Shown here piece by piece: positions 20,465 through 30,293 of a stretch of 64,000 nt of DNA (the stretch's first letter is position 1; every line of letters begins with the position of its first letter). The notes beneath the pieces were generated by a model, which was not told where the DNA came from, searched no databases, and saw only the letters and a program-made list of their open reading frames with translations. A program made the position numbers and the translations under genes. This DNA is from Branchiibius cervicis (GTDB lineage Bacteria; Actinomycetota; Actinomycetes; Actinomycetales; Dermatophilaceae): NCBI RefSeq assembly GCF_042661605.1, contig NZ_JBHSWJ010000002.1, positions 2,728,001-2,792,000 on the forward strand. Direction: 5' to 3'.

Positions 20465-21322
20465 TCACATCGGGGCGAGTCCGGGCTCCTGCGCGGTGAC
20501 GGTCATCAACTGCAGCCAGGGCGCGCCGTACGTCGTGATGAGGGCGACGTCGGCCGCGTCGCGTCCCACGCCGATCAACACCCGTCCCTTGCGGCGGGCG
20601 TTGTGCCGCGGGTCGAAGGTCCACCAGCGGTCGCCGAGGTAGACCTCGACCCAGGCGTGGAAGTCCATCGGGGTCGGCAGCGGCGGCACGTCCATATCGG
20701 GCAGGTAGCCGTGGGCGTAGCGGGCCGGGATGTTCAGGGCGCGGCACATGGTGATCATCAGGTGCGCGAAGTCGCGGCAAACGCCGCGGCCGGTGAGGAA
20801 GGCATCCGTGGAGGTGCTGGTGAACGTCGTCGAGCCGGTGGTGTAGGTCAGGTAGTTCCAGGTCCAGTCGCAGATCGCGGCCACCCGCTGGTAGCCCGGT
20901 TCCATCCCGCCGAAGAGTTTCCAGGCCTGACCGGACAGGACATCGTTGTGACAGAAGCGGCTGGCCAGCGTGTAGACCAGCGTCTCGTCGGGCAGGTCAA
21001 TCGGCGACAGCTCGGGCGCGCTCTCATCGGCCGGATCGATCTCGTCGGGCACTTCCGCGCGCACGCTGTAGGAGACGGTAGAGACGCCCTGCGGCATCGT
21101 GAAGCGCTGGATCTGGTTGCCGAAGGTATCGGTGTAGGGATGGATCTCGATCTGGGGTTCAAGGCTCCACTTCTCGTCCTTGAAGATGATGCCCGCGTTG
21201 CGTCGCATGGCCGGGGCGCCGCCGTCGCTGGGGACGGCCGGCACCACGTGCAGCAGGGCAGCGGTCGGCCATGCCGCCTGATGGCGGAAGGTGCAGCCGA
21301 GATCGAGTTGACGAGTTCCCAC
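20465..21322 (-). CDS. Transglutaminase-like cysteine protein
   Basis: 285 residues from a GTG at 21322 with AGGGAAG six bases upstream. The transglutaminase-core triad is visible: Cys in RGVCRDFAHLMI (~182), His in MDFHAWVEVYLG (~222) and Asp in WWTFDPRHN (~237). The N-terminal half resembles the bacterial transglutaminase-like N-terminal domain. No signal peptide is seen. Such proteins probably act as peptidases or amidases; substrate unknown. Confidence 0.85.
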   Translation of the reverse strand: MGTRQLDLGCTFRHQAAWPTAALLHVVPAVPSDGGAPAMRRNAGIIFKDEKWSLEPQIEIHPYTDTFGNQIQRFTMPQGVSTVSYSVRAEVPDEIDPADESAPELSPIDLPDETLVYTLASRFCHNDVLSGQAWKLFGGMEPGYQRVAAICDWTWNYLTYTTGSTTFTSTSTDAFLTGRGVCRDFAHLMITMCRALNIPARYAHGYLPDMDVPPLPTPMDFHAWVEVYLGDRWWTFDPRHNARRKGRVLIGVGRDAADVALITTYGAPWLQLMTVTAQEPGLAPM

Positions 21323-21474
21323 GTAGTACTTCCCTGATGGTGATGAGGTGCCTGCGACGTATCCGACCGGGATGCGGCGAAGTCGAACGTTATCGCGCGA
21401 GCGTTTCATCGAGGTAACGCCGCCACCCGCTCGGATCTTCCGCTCAGGCCGTCAGCTGCGGTCTGTGAGGAGTG

Positions 21475-21523
21475 GGTGTCTCGTTGTCTTGATAACCGAG
21501 GGTTATGAAGACAACGAGACACC
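21475..21523. terminator. 49-bp near-perfect palindrome
   Basis: Perfect 16-bp outer arms (GGTGTCTCGTTGTCTT and its complement), one G/G mismatch, perfect 6-bp inner arms ATAACC/GGTTAT and a 3-base GAG loop. It sits 31 bp after the ABC exporter stop and 153 bp upstream of the transglutaminase start. A terminator is the likeliest role by position, but there is no T tract and the length is unusual. Confidence 0.6.
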
Positions 21524-21553
21524 ATGCCGCGCCGCGGTGAATCGTTCCGGCTC

Positions 21554-24500
21554 TCAGCCCGCGAGGTGACCCCAACGCGTCGACAACTCACGCCACGGCC
21601 CGACGTCCGCCAACGTGCCGTCCACCAGGACGACCACCCGATCGGCCCGCTCCAGCGCCGATCGCTTCGACGTCGAGCCGATGACGGTCATCTGGCGCGA
21701 GCGCAGCGCGGTCCACAACTCGATCTCGGTGGCCGCGTCCAGCGCACTGGAGACGTCGTCGGCCAGCAGCAACTCCGCATCCGCGGCGAGGGCCCGGGCC
21801 AACGCCAAGCGCTGCACCTGCCCACCGGACAGTCGCACACCGCGGTGCCCGACCAGCGCCGAGGCACCACCAGCGTCCGCCACGTCCCGCGACAACCGCG
21901 CATCATCGGCCGGCTGCTCGAAGTCGCGATCGAAACCGAGGCGCACGTTGTCATCGAACGTCCCCGACAGCACCCGCGGAATCTGCCCCACGTAGGCGAC
22001 CTGCCCGGGCCGCAGGAAGAGCTCGGCGTCCTGGACCTCGACGCCGTTCCACTGGATGGAGCCGGTGTGCGGCAGCAGGCCCGCGAGCGACTTCAGCAGG
22101 CTCGATTTGCCCGAGCCGACCTGACCGAGCAGCAGCACCAACTCGCCGCGCTCGACGGTCAGATTGACCCCGGTGACGCCGATCGTGCCGTCGTCGTGCA
22201 GCGCGGTCACGTCACGAAGGGTCAACTCCCGCAGCGGAATTCGCTCGACCTCGGGCGCGCCGGGCGCTTCCCCGGTGAGCAGGTCAACCCCCGGCGGCAG
22301 ATCCATCAGGTCGGCACCGCCGGCGTAGCGGGAGGTCGCCTTCTGCCAGGCCCGGGTGCCCGGAGCCTCCGTCACCACGGAGCCCGCGACCCGGCCGAAC
22401 CAGTCGAATCCGTTCACGGCGTTGGCCACCAGGATGGCCGTGGCCAGGCCCCACCACCCGGCGAGGTAGGCCGCCCAGGCAGCGACGACGCCGAGTTGCA
22501 CCATCAGGATCGGCACCCCGTCCAGCAACGCCTGGACCCGGTGCTCGAAGACGGCTGCTTCGACGCGGCCGCCGTCGACCTTGCGCAGGTGGCGGTGGAT
22601 CTGCGGGATCCGGCCGGCCAGTTTGATGGTGCGCGCCGAGTCCAGGGCAGAGACCAGCGACCGGCCGAACGAGGCGCGGGCGGCCGAGGCGCGCGCCGCC
22701 GAGCGACCGGCGACGGGGCGTCCCAGGGCAGAGGCCAGCGCCGAGGCGATCATGACGATCAGCAGCACGGCACCGGCGACCCAGGTCCCGGCGAACAGGG
22801 CCGTCACCAGCGCGATGGCCAGGCCGTTGACGAAGTCGACCCAGCGATCGGCGTACCGCGCATAACGGTCGGCATCCATCGCCCGGGCGACCACTTCACC
22901 GGGCGGGGTCTTGGGCAGGCGGTGCTGGGCGGTCTGCCCGACCAGCACGGACATCCGCACGCGCAGCAGGATCTCGATCCACCAGCGGGGGTAGCGCTTG
23001 ATCGCCGAGACCAGAGTGAAAACCCCGATCGCCAGGCAGGCCACCAGCGCCACCAGCAGCCACGACGGGGTGTCGCCGTCCTGCAGGTCCTGGACGATGT
23101 TGCCCCAGATCCAGCCGGTTCCGGCGCCCAGGCCGCCGCAGATCGCGGAGATCAGGAACATCCCGATTGCGATGAGGCCCCACTCGGGCCGCACGACCAG
23201 TGCGTGCGCGATGCCTTTGGCCAGGGATGGGCCGGTGCCGACCTCGGGGGCGGGAGGAGGCTCCGTCGTACGCCGAGTGGCCACCAATCCGCCCACGTCA
23301 CGGGGGCGTTCGGCGGGCTCGGTCTCGACCGCGGCACTGGCCAGCACCAGGTCGCGCAACGGTCCCGGCTGCTGGGCCAACTCGGCCCGCACGCCTTGCT
23401 GGACCACCCGGCCACCGTCGAGCACCGCCACCAGACGGGCTCGCTCGATGGTGCCGAGGCGGTGTGCGATCAGGACACCGGTGCGGCCGGCGATGAGACG
23501 GTCCGCGGCGGCCACGACGCGTGCTTCGGTGACGGGGTCCATCCGGGCGGTGGCCTCGTCCAGGACGACGACCTGCACGTTGCGGACCAGCAGCCGCGCG
23601 AAGGCGACCAGCTGCTCCTCCCCGCTGACAGCGCCGTGCCGCCCGGACCGAGCAGCGTGTCGAGACCGTCGGACAGGCCCTCGACCCAGTCGGTCAGGCC
23701 GAGGCGGTCGACCGCGTCCTGGACGCTGGCGCGGGGCAACTCGGTGAAGAGGGTGATGTTGTCGGCCAGGGTGCCGGCCAGGATCTCGGTGCGCTGGGTG
23801 ACCACGCCCACGCTGGAGCGCAGTTGCTGCAGGTCCAGATCGACGATGTCGACGCCGCCGAGGAAGACGGTGCCGATCGGCGCTTCGACGGCTCGCGACA
23901 GCAACGAGGCCAGCGTGGACTTGCCCGATCCGGTGCGGCCGACTAGGGCGATGGTGTCACCGGCGGGCACGTGCAGGTTGACATCGTGCAGTCCGAACGA
24001 CCCGCTGCCGTAGCTGAAGTCGAGCCCGTGGACGTCGATCGACAGGCCGCCCTCGGGCACGGGCACACCGCCGGAGGGCTCGGGCGCGACGGCCAGCATC
24101 TGACGCAGCCGGATGACGGCACCGAGACCGGCCTGCAGGTCGGGCAAGTGGTGGGCGGTCTGGTCGATCTGTGCGACGAAGGTGGTCGTGACCAGGAACA
24201 GCGTCACCAATTCGCCCAGCGACAGGTGATCGCTGCTGACCAGGGCCACACCGACGACACCGGTCAGCGCCAGGAACCCGTAGGCGATCAAGCCGGTGCG
24301 GCGGATCAGCCGGCCCTCGATGGTGACGACCTTGAAGAAGCGGTCGTGCACCTTGGCCGACAGTCCCGCGAGTCGCCGGACGGCGAACGACTGGCCGAGC
24401 GACGTACGCAGGTCGTCGGCTCCGGCAATGCCCTCCTCGAGGGCGGCGGCGTGGTCGGTCCAGGCCATTTCCTCGATGACCTTGCCCTCGGCGATCTGGC

Positions 24501-25053
24501 TCAGCAGCGGACGGATCGCGAGGAACACCGCGACCCCGACGATCGGGAAGAGGATCGCAGCCGGCCACCAGGTGATGCCTGCCACGATCCACATCGGCAG
24601 CAGACCGAACAGGGTCCGCATCAAGCCCCACGACTCGCGCCGGGCCAGGTTGCCGACCTCGTGGGTGTCGTCGTCGACGCGGTCGAGGACTTCACCGACG
24701 GCTTGCTCGTTCAGCGCCGACAGGGGTTGGTGCAGCGCCGCGTCGAGCAGGTCTTCGCGCAGCCGCCCCTCGGCGCGGTCGACGACCGCCGCCCAGGTAA
24801 ATCGCCCTGCGGTGTCGAGGATTGCGCCGCCGGCGACACAGATCGCGAGCAGCCAGACCAGCGTTGCGGTGGGGTTGGTCGCGAGGTGTCCGGCGACGAC
24901 CGTGCCGAGGGTCTGACCGATGACCGCGATGGCCAGGAAGACCAACGCGGCGATCCCCCAGGCGCTGCGCAGACGGCCCAGATCGACCCGGCGCGAAGGG
25001 TCTGCGGCGGGTTCGGGCGAGGTGGTCTGCGGCGGCGTGGCGGTGACGGTCAT
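21554..25053 (-). CDS. Fused asymmetric ABC exporter, two TMD-NBD halves (one-base frameshift)
   Basis: About 1166 residues: TMD1 (~30-330), NBD1 (~350-580), TMD2 (~650-900), NBD2 (~930-1150). NBD1 has LVGRTGSGKST, a signature reading LSAGEEQ after frame repair, Walker B VVVLDEATARMD and H-loop LIAHRL. NBD2 has LLGQVGSGKSS, a full signature RLSGGQVQRLALARAL, but Walker B LLLADDVSSALD (Glu replaced by Asp) and Ser in place of the switch His (VIGSTSKRSA). One ATP site is therefore consensus and the other degenerate. The frame breaks at a C run, 23620-23623; one added G restores it. ATG at 25053 chosen; substrate unknown. Confidence 0.88.
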
Positions 25054-25121
25054 GGCTTGCTCAACGGTACGGCGAGCCACCGACAGTCAGCGAATCAATA
25101 TTTCCCCGCGACGAACGCGAG

Positions 25122-26563
25122 TCAGCGGCTCAGCAACCTCGCCACCGTGCGACCCACCTGGTGCGCGATGTCCATGGCCCGGATCGGGCCGCCGGGGTTG
25201 GCGTCGTGGGCGGCGACACCGTGCACCAGCGCTGCGAGTGAGCCGGCGCCCAGCGGCGGGACCCCGCCGGCCATGAGCGCACCGCAGATGCCCGCGAGCA
25301 CATCGCCCGAGCCGGCGGTGGCCAGCCACGACGGGCCGTCGGCCTGGGAGTGCACGGGCAGTCCGGTGTGGGTGGGGGTACCACGATCGTCACCGAGCCC
25401 TTGAGCAGCACCGCCACATCGAGCGCGTCCGCGACCTTGCGGGCAGCCGCCACCGGCGCATCCTGGACCCAGCTGTCCGGCAAGTGCTCGTCCAGCACCC
25501 GTCGCCCCAGGCGCAGCAATTCGCCCGCGTGCGGCGTGATCAGCGTGTGCGCCGAACGCGGCCGCGTCAGCGCGTCCAGTCCCCCGGCGTCGACGACGAC
25601 CGGCAGGTCGGAGGCCAGGGCGTCGCCGATCACGCGCTTCTGCTCCTCGGACGCGTCGTCCCAGTCCATCCCCGAGCCGATCAGCCAGGCCTGCACCCGG
25701 CCCTGCCCGAAGACCGCCTCCGGCACCGCGGCCCGCAGCAGGTTGGTCGGGGCTTCCGGTCCGACGTACCGCACCATCCCGACCCCGGCCGTGACCGCCG
25801 CCGTCACGCCCATCAGCGCGGCGCCGGTGTAGTGCTCCCCGCCGGAGACGACTCCGAGTACGCCGCGTGAGTACTTGTCGTCGTCCGGGCCCGGCGTGGG
25901 CCACAGCGAGGCGACGTCGGCGAAGGTGAGCCGCGAAACGGCCGCGCGCCCCGGCTCGGCCAACCCGATGTCGACGACGGTGAGCAGCCCACAGGCGGCC
26001 TCGGTCGCGGGCAGCAGGTGCACCGGTTTGGGCAGGGAGAAGGTCACGGTCTCATCGGCGTACACGCAATCGGAGGCGACCAACCCCGCCGGGTCAGCGC
26101 CCGAGGGCAGGTCGATCGACAGCAGATAGGCGTCGTCGCCGATGGCGTCGACCAGGGCGGAGGTGCCCGGCGGCAGGCCGGGGCGGCCGCCGATACCGGT
26201 CATGCCGTCGATGACCAGGTCGGCCTCCTCCAGCGCGGACCGGGCGGACGGCGAATCCGCTTCCAACACAACGACTCCCGCGTCGTGCGCAGCGTTGATC
26301 GCCGGCTCGTGCGCGCCGGATCCGGTGAGGATCGCGACCACGTCGAAGTCGGCGGCGAGGAAGGACCCGGCGAACAGCGCGTCCCCGCCGTTGCCGCCGG
26401 GACCGGCGAGTACGACGACCGAGGAGCCTTCGAGTTCCTCCAGTCGCGCGGCGGCCACTTCGGCGACCCCTTGCGAGGCGCGTTGCATGAGCTCACCGGT
26501 CGCTAGCTCCGGCATCGCGGCCTCGGCGGCGCGGACGTCATCGACCGAATACGCGTGGATCAC
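25122..26563 (-). CDS. nnr: Bifunctional NAD(P)H-hydrate epimerase/dehydratase (one-base frameshift)
   Basis: About 480 residues. Repairs damaged NADHX/NADPHX. The N-terminal epimerase (YjeF-N) has VLAGPGGNGGDALFAG and the C-terminal ADP-dependent dehydratase (YjeF-C/CARKD) has GVVSGGEHYTGAALM, LITPHAGELLRLG and LATAGSGDVLAGI. The frame breaks in a G run at 25374-25378; one more C on the minus strand joins VTIVVP to THTGLPVHSQADG. GTG at 26563 overlaps the acpS stop. Confidence 0.92.
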
Positions 26564-26913
26564 GGGCCCTCCACAATCACGATGGCGGTGGCGATCCCGG
26601 CGTCGTGCGAGATCGACAGGTGCGCGGTGGTGGCACCCAAGGCAGTCATACGTGCCGCGACGGTACCGGACAACTCCCATAAGGGCTGCCCGGCGGGGGT
26701 GGTGACCACGACGGCGTCGTGCCAGGCGAGGTCACCGGGGGCGCCGAGGGCCTTGGCGAGCGCCTCTTTGGCGGCAAATCGCCCGGCCAGCGAATGCATG
26801 GGCATGGTCCGCTCGGAGGCGACGAGGACGCGGTCGGCGAGGGCCGGCGTACGTTCAAGGGCCTCCGCGAAGCGGTTGACCGAGGTGACGTCGATGCCGA
26901 CCCCGAGGATCAT
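26560..26913 (-). CDS. acpS: Holo-[acyl-carrier-protein] synthase
   Basis: 117 residues. Moves 4'-phosphopantetheine from CoA to acyl carrier protein. MILGVGIDVTSVNRFAEAL carries the Mg2+-binding Asp, and RFAAKEALAKALG is the second metal/substrate motif. Lies between glmS (0 bp gap) and nnr (4-bp overlap), the usual actinobacterial order. Confidence 0.96.
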   Translation of the reverse strand: MILGVGIDVTSVNRFAEALERTPALADRVLVASERTMPMHSLAGRFAAKEALAKALGAPGDLAWHDAVVVTTPAGQPLWELSGTVAARMTALGATTAHLSISHDAGIATAIVIVEGP

Positions 26914-28767
26914 CTATTCGACCGTGACGGACTTGGCCAGGTTGCGCGGCTGGTCGACGTCCAGGCCCTTGGCGGTGGACAGTTCGAGGGCGAAGACCTG
27001 CAGCGGCAGCACGGTCAGCAACGGTTGCAGCATCGGTGAGGTGTGCGGCACGCGGAAGACCTCGTCGGCGAATTCGTCGACGCTGGAGTCGCCTTCCTCG
27101 GCGATGACCAGGGTGCGGGCGCCGCGGGCGCGGATCTCCTGGATGTTGGAGACGACCTTGCCGTGCAGTCCGTGCGGGGTGTCCGGGCCGGGCACCACGA
27201 TGAAAACGGGCTGGCCCGGCTCGATCAGCGCGATGGGGCCGTGCTTGAGCTCACCGGCGGCGAAGCCCTCGGCGTGGATGTAGGCCAGCTCCTTCAGCTT
27301 CAGGGCGCCCTCCATCGCGATCGGGTAGCCGACGTGCCGGCCGAGGAAGAGGACGCTGCGCGTGTCGGCCATGAAACGGGCGACCTCGCGGACCCGGCCC
27401 ACATCGGACAGGACGGCCGCGATTTTCGAGGGGACGTCCTGCAGTTCGGCGATGACCTGCTTGGCGTCCTCGGCGTAGGAGCCGCCCTTCAGCTGGGCCA
27501 GGTAGAGGCCGAGGATGTAGCAGGCGGTGATCTGCCCGAGGAAGGCCTTGGTGGAGGCGACCGCGATCTCGGGGCCGGCGTGGGTGTAGAGGACCGCGTC
27601 GGATTCGCGCGGGATGGTCGAACCATGCGTGTTGCAGATCGACAGGGTCAGCGCGCCGAGGTCGCGGGCATGCTTGACGGCCATCAGGGTGTCCATGGTC
27701 TCGCCGGACTGGCTGATCGAGACGACCAACGTCTTCTCGTCGGCGATCGGGTCGCAGTAGCGGAATTCGTGCGCCAACGACACCTCCACGGGGATCCGCG
27801 CCCAGTGCTCGATGGCGTACTTGGCGACCATCCCGGCGTACGCCGCGGTGCCGCAGGCCACGATCGTCACCCGGTCGACGGCAGCGAGTTGCTCCTCGGT
27901 GATGCGCATGTCGTCCAGCTGCAGGTCACCGGACGGGGTGCTGCGGCCCAGGAGGGTGTCGGCGACGGCCTGCGGCTGGTCGAAGATCTCCTTCTCCATG
28001 TACGTCGCGTAGCCGCCCTTCTCGGCGGCCGCCGCGTCCCAGTCGACGTGGAAGGGCTTGCCGGTGGCGGGGGTGCCGTCGAAGTTGATGACCGTCGCGC
28101 CGTCCGGGGTGATGGTGACGATCTGGTCCTGCTCGAGCTCGAGGGCTTCGCGGGTGTAGCCGATGAAAGCGGCGACGTCGGAGCCGAGGAAGTTCTCGCC
28201 CTCGCCGAGGCCGACGACCAGCGGGGAGTTGCGGCGGGCGCCGACGACAACGTCGGGCTGGTCGGCGTGCACCGCGAGCAGGGTGAAGGCGCCTTCGAGG
28301 CGGGCGACGGTCTTGCGCATGGCCTCGGTCAGGTCACCGTCGTAAAGGGTGCCGAGCAGTTGGGCGACGACCTCGGTGTCGGTCTCGGACTTGAACTGCA
28401 CGCCCTGGGCCTGCAGTTCGTCGCGCAGGACGGCGAAGTTCTCGACGATGCCGTTGTGGATGAGGGCGAGTTTGCCGTCGGTGCCGCCGCGGTGCGGGTG
28501 GGCGTTGACGTCCGTCGGGCCGCCGTGGGTGGCCCAGCGGGTGTGGCCGATCGCCGTACGGGAATCACGCAGTGGGTACTGGTCGATGTCGGCGACCAGG
28601 TTGGCCAACTTGCCCGCCTTCTTGCGGATGAAGACGGCCTCGTCGCCGACGAGGGCGACGCCGGCGGAGTCGTAGCCGCGGTATTCCAGGCGCGCGAGGC
28701 CCTCCATGACCACCTCGAGCGCCTTGGTGTTGGTGGTCGGCCCGACGTAGCCCACGATTCCGCACAT
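26914..28767 (-). CDS. glmS: Glutamine-fructose-6-phosphate aminotransferase (isomerising)
   Basis: 617 residues. Makes glucosamine-6-phosphate for cell-wall precursors. N-terminal Ntn glutaminase begins MCGIVGYVG with the nucleophilic Cys2; HTRWATHGGPT and HNGIVENF are conserved in it. Two SIS sugar-isomerase domains follow, with SISQSGETMDTL and the C-terminal ELSTAKGLDVDQPRNLAKSVTVE. First gene of glmS-acpS-nnr. Confidence 0.97.
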   Translation of the reverse strand: MCGIVGYVGPTTNTKALEVVMEGLARLEYRGYDSAGVALVGDEAVFIRKKAGKLANLVADIDQYPLRDSRTAIGHTRWATHGGPTDVNAHPHRGGTDGKLALIHNGIVENFAVLRDELQAQGVQFKSETDTEVVAQLLGTLYDGDLTEAMRKTVARLEGAFTLLAVHADQPDVVVGARRNSPLVVGLGEGENFLGSDVAAFIGYTREALELEQDQIVTITPDGATVINFDGTPATGKPFHVDWDAAAAEKGGYATYMEKEIFDQPQAVADTLLGRSTPSGDLQLDDMRITEEQLAAVDRVTIVACGTAAYAGMVAKYAIEHWARIPVEVSLAHEFRYCDPIADEKTLVVSISQSGETMDTLMAVKHARDLGALTLSICNTHGSTIPRESDAVLYTHAGPEIAVASTKAFLGQITACYILGLYLAQLKGGSYAEDAKQVIAELQDVPSKIAAVLSDVGRVREVARFMADTRSVLFLGRHVGYPIAMEGALKLKELAYIHAEGFAAGELKHGPIALIEPGQPVFIVVPGPDTPHGLHGKVVSNIQEIRARGARTLVIAEEGDSSVDEFADEVFRVPHTSPMLQPLLTVLPLQVFALELSTAKGLDVDQPRNLAKSVTVE

Positions 28768-28824
28768 GGGGACAAGGGTAGGCGGTGCGAGGCGATGCTC
28801 CGTGGACGTCGCTCATTCGCGCCG

Positions 28825-28885
28825 ACGGTTTGGCGTCTCATGGTTAACCCGATGCGCTCCGGTTAACCATCAGCTGCCAAACCGT
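28825..28885. promoter_or_regulatory. Nested inverted repeats upstream of glmS
   Basis: Outer arms ACGGTTTGGC (28825-28834) and GCCAAACCGT (28876-28885), and inner arms ATGGTTAACC (28840-28849) and GGTTAACCAT (28861-28870), both perfect 10-bp pairs, with an 11-bp centre and 5-bp bulges. It begins 57 bp upstream of the glmS start. Could be a repressor site, a leader hairpin, or a terminator; sequence alone does not decide. Confidence 0.6.
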
Positions 28886-28979
28886 GGCCCCGCGAGCGTT
28901 ATACAGTTTGGTCGGCTTCGATGTGTTGCCCCCGGATGGGCAGGATCAAGAGCTCAGCTTGCGACGTCCCATGCGGGGC

Positions 28980-29197
28980 TCAGCCGATCACTCCCGTCAC
29001 GTCAACGATCACGTGCACCGGCGAACTCGCCTTGACCTTGATCTGCCGGGCGCTGGAGACGGCCACCGTCATCCCGTCGGCGATCGCGGCCCCGGTGTGC
29101 GAAAAGTTGATCGCTGAAGCGGCCGGCTCCCCGGATGCCGCCGAGACACCTTGTGGTAGCCGTCTGGTGCCACGGGTGTGACGCCGGGTACGCACAT
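28980..29197 (-). pseudogene. Relic of a secreted beta-module protein
   Basis: Minus-strand sequence spells a decayed C-terminal module: GVTPVAPDGYHKV in one frame, then SGEPAASAINFSHTGAAIAD and HVIVDVTGVIG before a stop. Modules ending in VIVDVTGY/F are common repeats in secreted actinobacterial amidases and peptidases. No start, signal peptide or upstream domain remains in the region, so this is a leftover of a larger gene. Together with 28886-28979, where nothing else is seen, it fills the gap between glmS and the DUF4236 gene. Confidence 0.5.
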
Positions 29198-29231
29198 GGT
29201 GAACGTTGGTCAAAAGTGGCAGTGTTGACGA

Positions 29232-30248
29232 ATGGGATTTACCGCGCGGAAGAGTTTCAAGATTGTGCCCGGCGTCCGAATGACCGTATCCAAGTCCGGG
29301 GTGTCCACTTCGGTCGGTGTTCCAGGAGCACGCATCACCCGTAGCTCTTCCGGCCGCACGACAACGACCGCGGGCGTCCCGGGCACAGGTGTTCGCTACA
29401 CGAAATCTAGCGGCGGGACCAAGAAGGGAAACACTAAATCCAAGTCGTCTACACAGGCGGTCAACGCAGCACCAACCTCCGCTGTTGCGAAACCGTCGAC
29501 GAAGCCCGGCCTTATGGCGCCTCGGTGGGAGAAGAAGTTGTTCACGGCGATGCAAACTGGAGATCCTGACAAAGTCGCGGAAGTCGCGCGGTCGTGGCCC
29601 GACGCGCAAGTGGCTGCCGCGTTGCTCGAAGGGATGTTTGCTTATCAGCGGCAGTCCTATGACCGCGCACGCGAGCTACTCACCTGGCTATGGTCGTACC
29701 CCGGCTCGTTCGAGTCCGACCGCTTCGTCAGGAAGTACATGTCCGCGAGCACCCTGACGCTTGGCGTCGCTGCCGGGGTCACCGCCACAATGCCGCTCAC
29801 AAAAGACGCCGTGGGACTGGCACTGGCGGAACTACTGCAGGGAGTCGGAGACCTGGACGGCGCTATAGCAGTGGTCGAAGCACTAGAACCATCGTTCATC
29901 TCGGCTGTCAGTCTCGCTGAGCTTTACTCCGAGGCTGGCCGGCAGGAGGAGGTCATTGATCTCACCAATGAGATTGCGAATGTGGACGATCCCAGTGCAC
30001 TTTTGCTGACGCTCCGCGGCGTGGCGTTCCGGGAAACACACAACTACACCGCCGCTCGCGCAGCATTCAAGGAGGCGCTCAAGTCGAGCAAACGTGACCC
30101 GGCCATTCGTCGTCTCGCTTGGCTGGAACGGGCACGGACCTACCTGGCAGAAGGCAAAAAGGCAATGGCTCGCAAGGATCTCGAGCGCATTCTGGCCGAG
30201 ACCAGCGACTATCCAGGACTCACGGAGCTTATGGAGCAGGCGAGCTAG
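29232..30248 (+). CDS. DUF4236-TPR protein
   Basis: 338 residues. Residues 1-60 are a DUF4236 domain (GFTARKSFKIVPGVRMTVSK and GVSTSVGVPGARI, a Gly/Val/Ser-rich beta unit usually found alone). A Ser/Thr/Lys-rich linker (~60-100) leads to a helical region with TPR-like repeats (~110-335), for example AAALLEGMFAYQRQSYDRAR and SAVSLAELYSEAGRQEEVID. No membrane segment. DUF4236 has no known function; the TPR part suggests a protein-binding adaptor. Forward strand, 45 bp before coaA, so possibly co-transcribed. Codon use is less GC-biased than its neighbours. Confidence 0.82.
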   Translation: MGFTARKSFKIVPGVRMTVSKSGVSTSVGVPGARITRSSSGRTTTTAGVPGTGVRYTKSSGGTKKGNTKSKSSTQAVNAAPTSAVAKPSTKPGLMAPRWEKKLFTAMQTGDPDKVAEVARSWPDAQVAAALLEGMFAYQRQSYDRARELLTWLWSYPGSFESDRFVRKYMSASTLTLGVAAGVTATMPLTKDAVGLALAELLQGVGDLDGAIAVVEALEPSFISAVSLAELYSEAGRQEEVIDLTNEIANVDDPSALLLTLRGVAFRETHNYTAARAAFKEALKSSKRDPAIRRLAWLERARTYLAEGKKAMARKDLERILAETSDYPGLTELMEQAS

Positions 30249-30293
30249 CCGGTACGCGTCGCTAGTCGGACGCCCGCCGTTAGGCTGTCGCGC

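Noticed and set aside
28825..28885. glmS ribozyme
   Set aside because: The region lacks the double-pseudoknot core and conserved cleavage-site context, and the nested repeats do not sit directly at the glmS start. The ribozyme is typical of Firmicutes.
28980..29609. 209-codon minus-strand gene upstream of glmS
   Set aside because: Its 5' two thirds overlap the well-supported DUF4236 gene antisense. Only the last part matches a family, so a relic of 28980-29197 was called instead.
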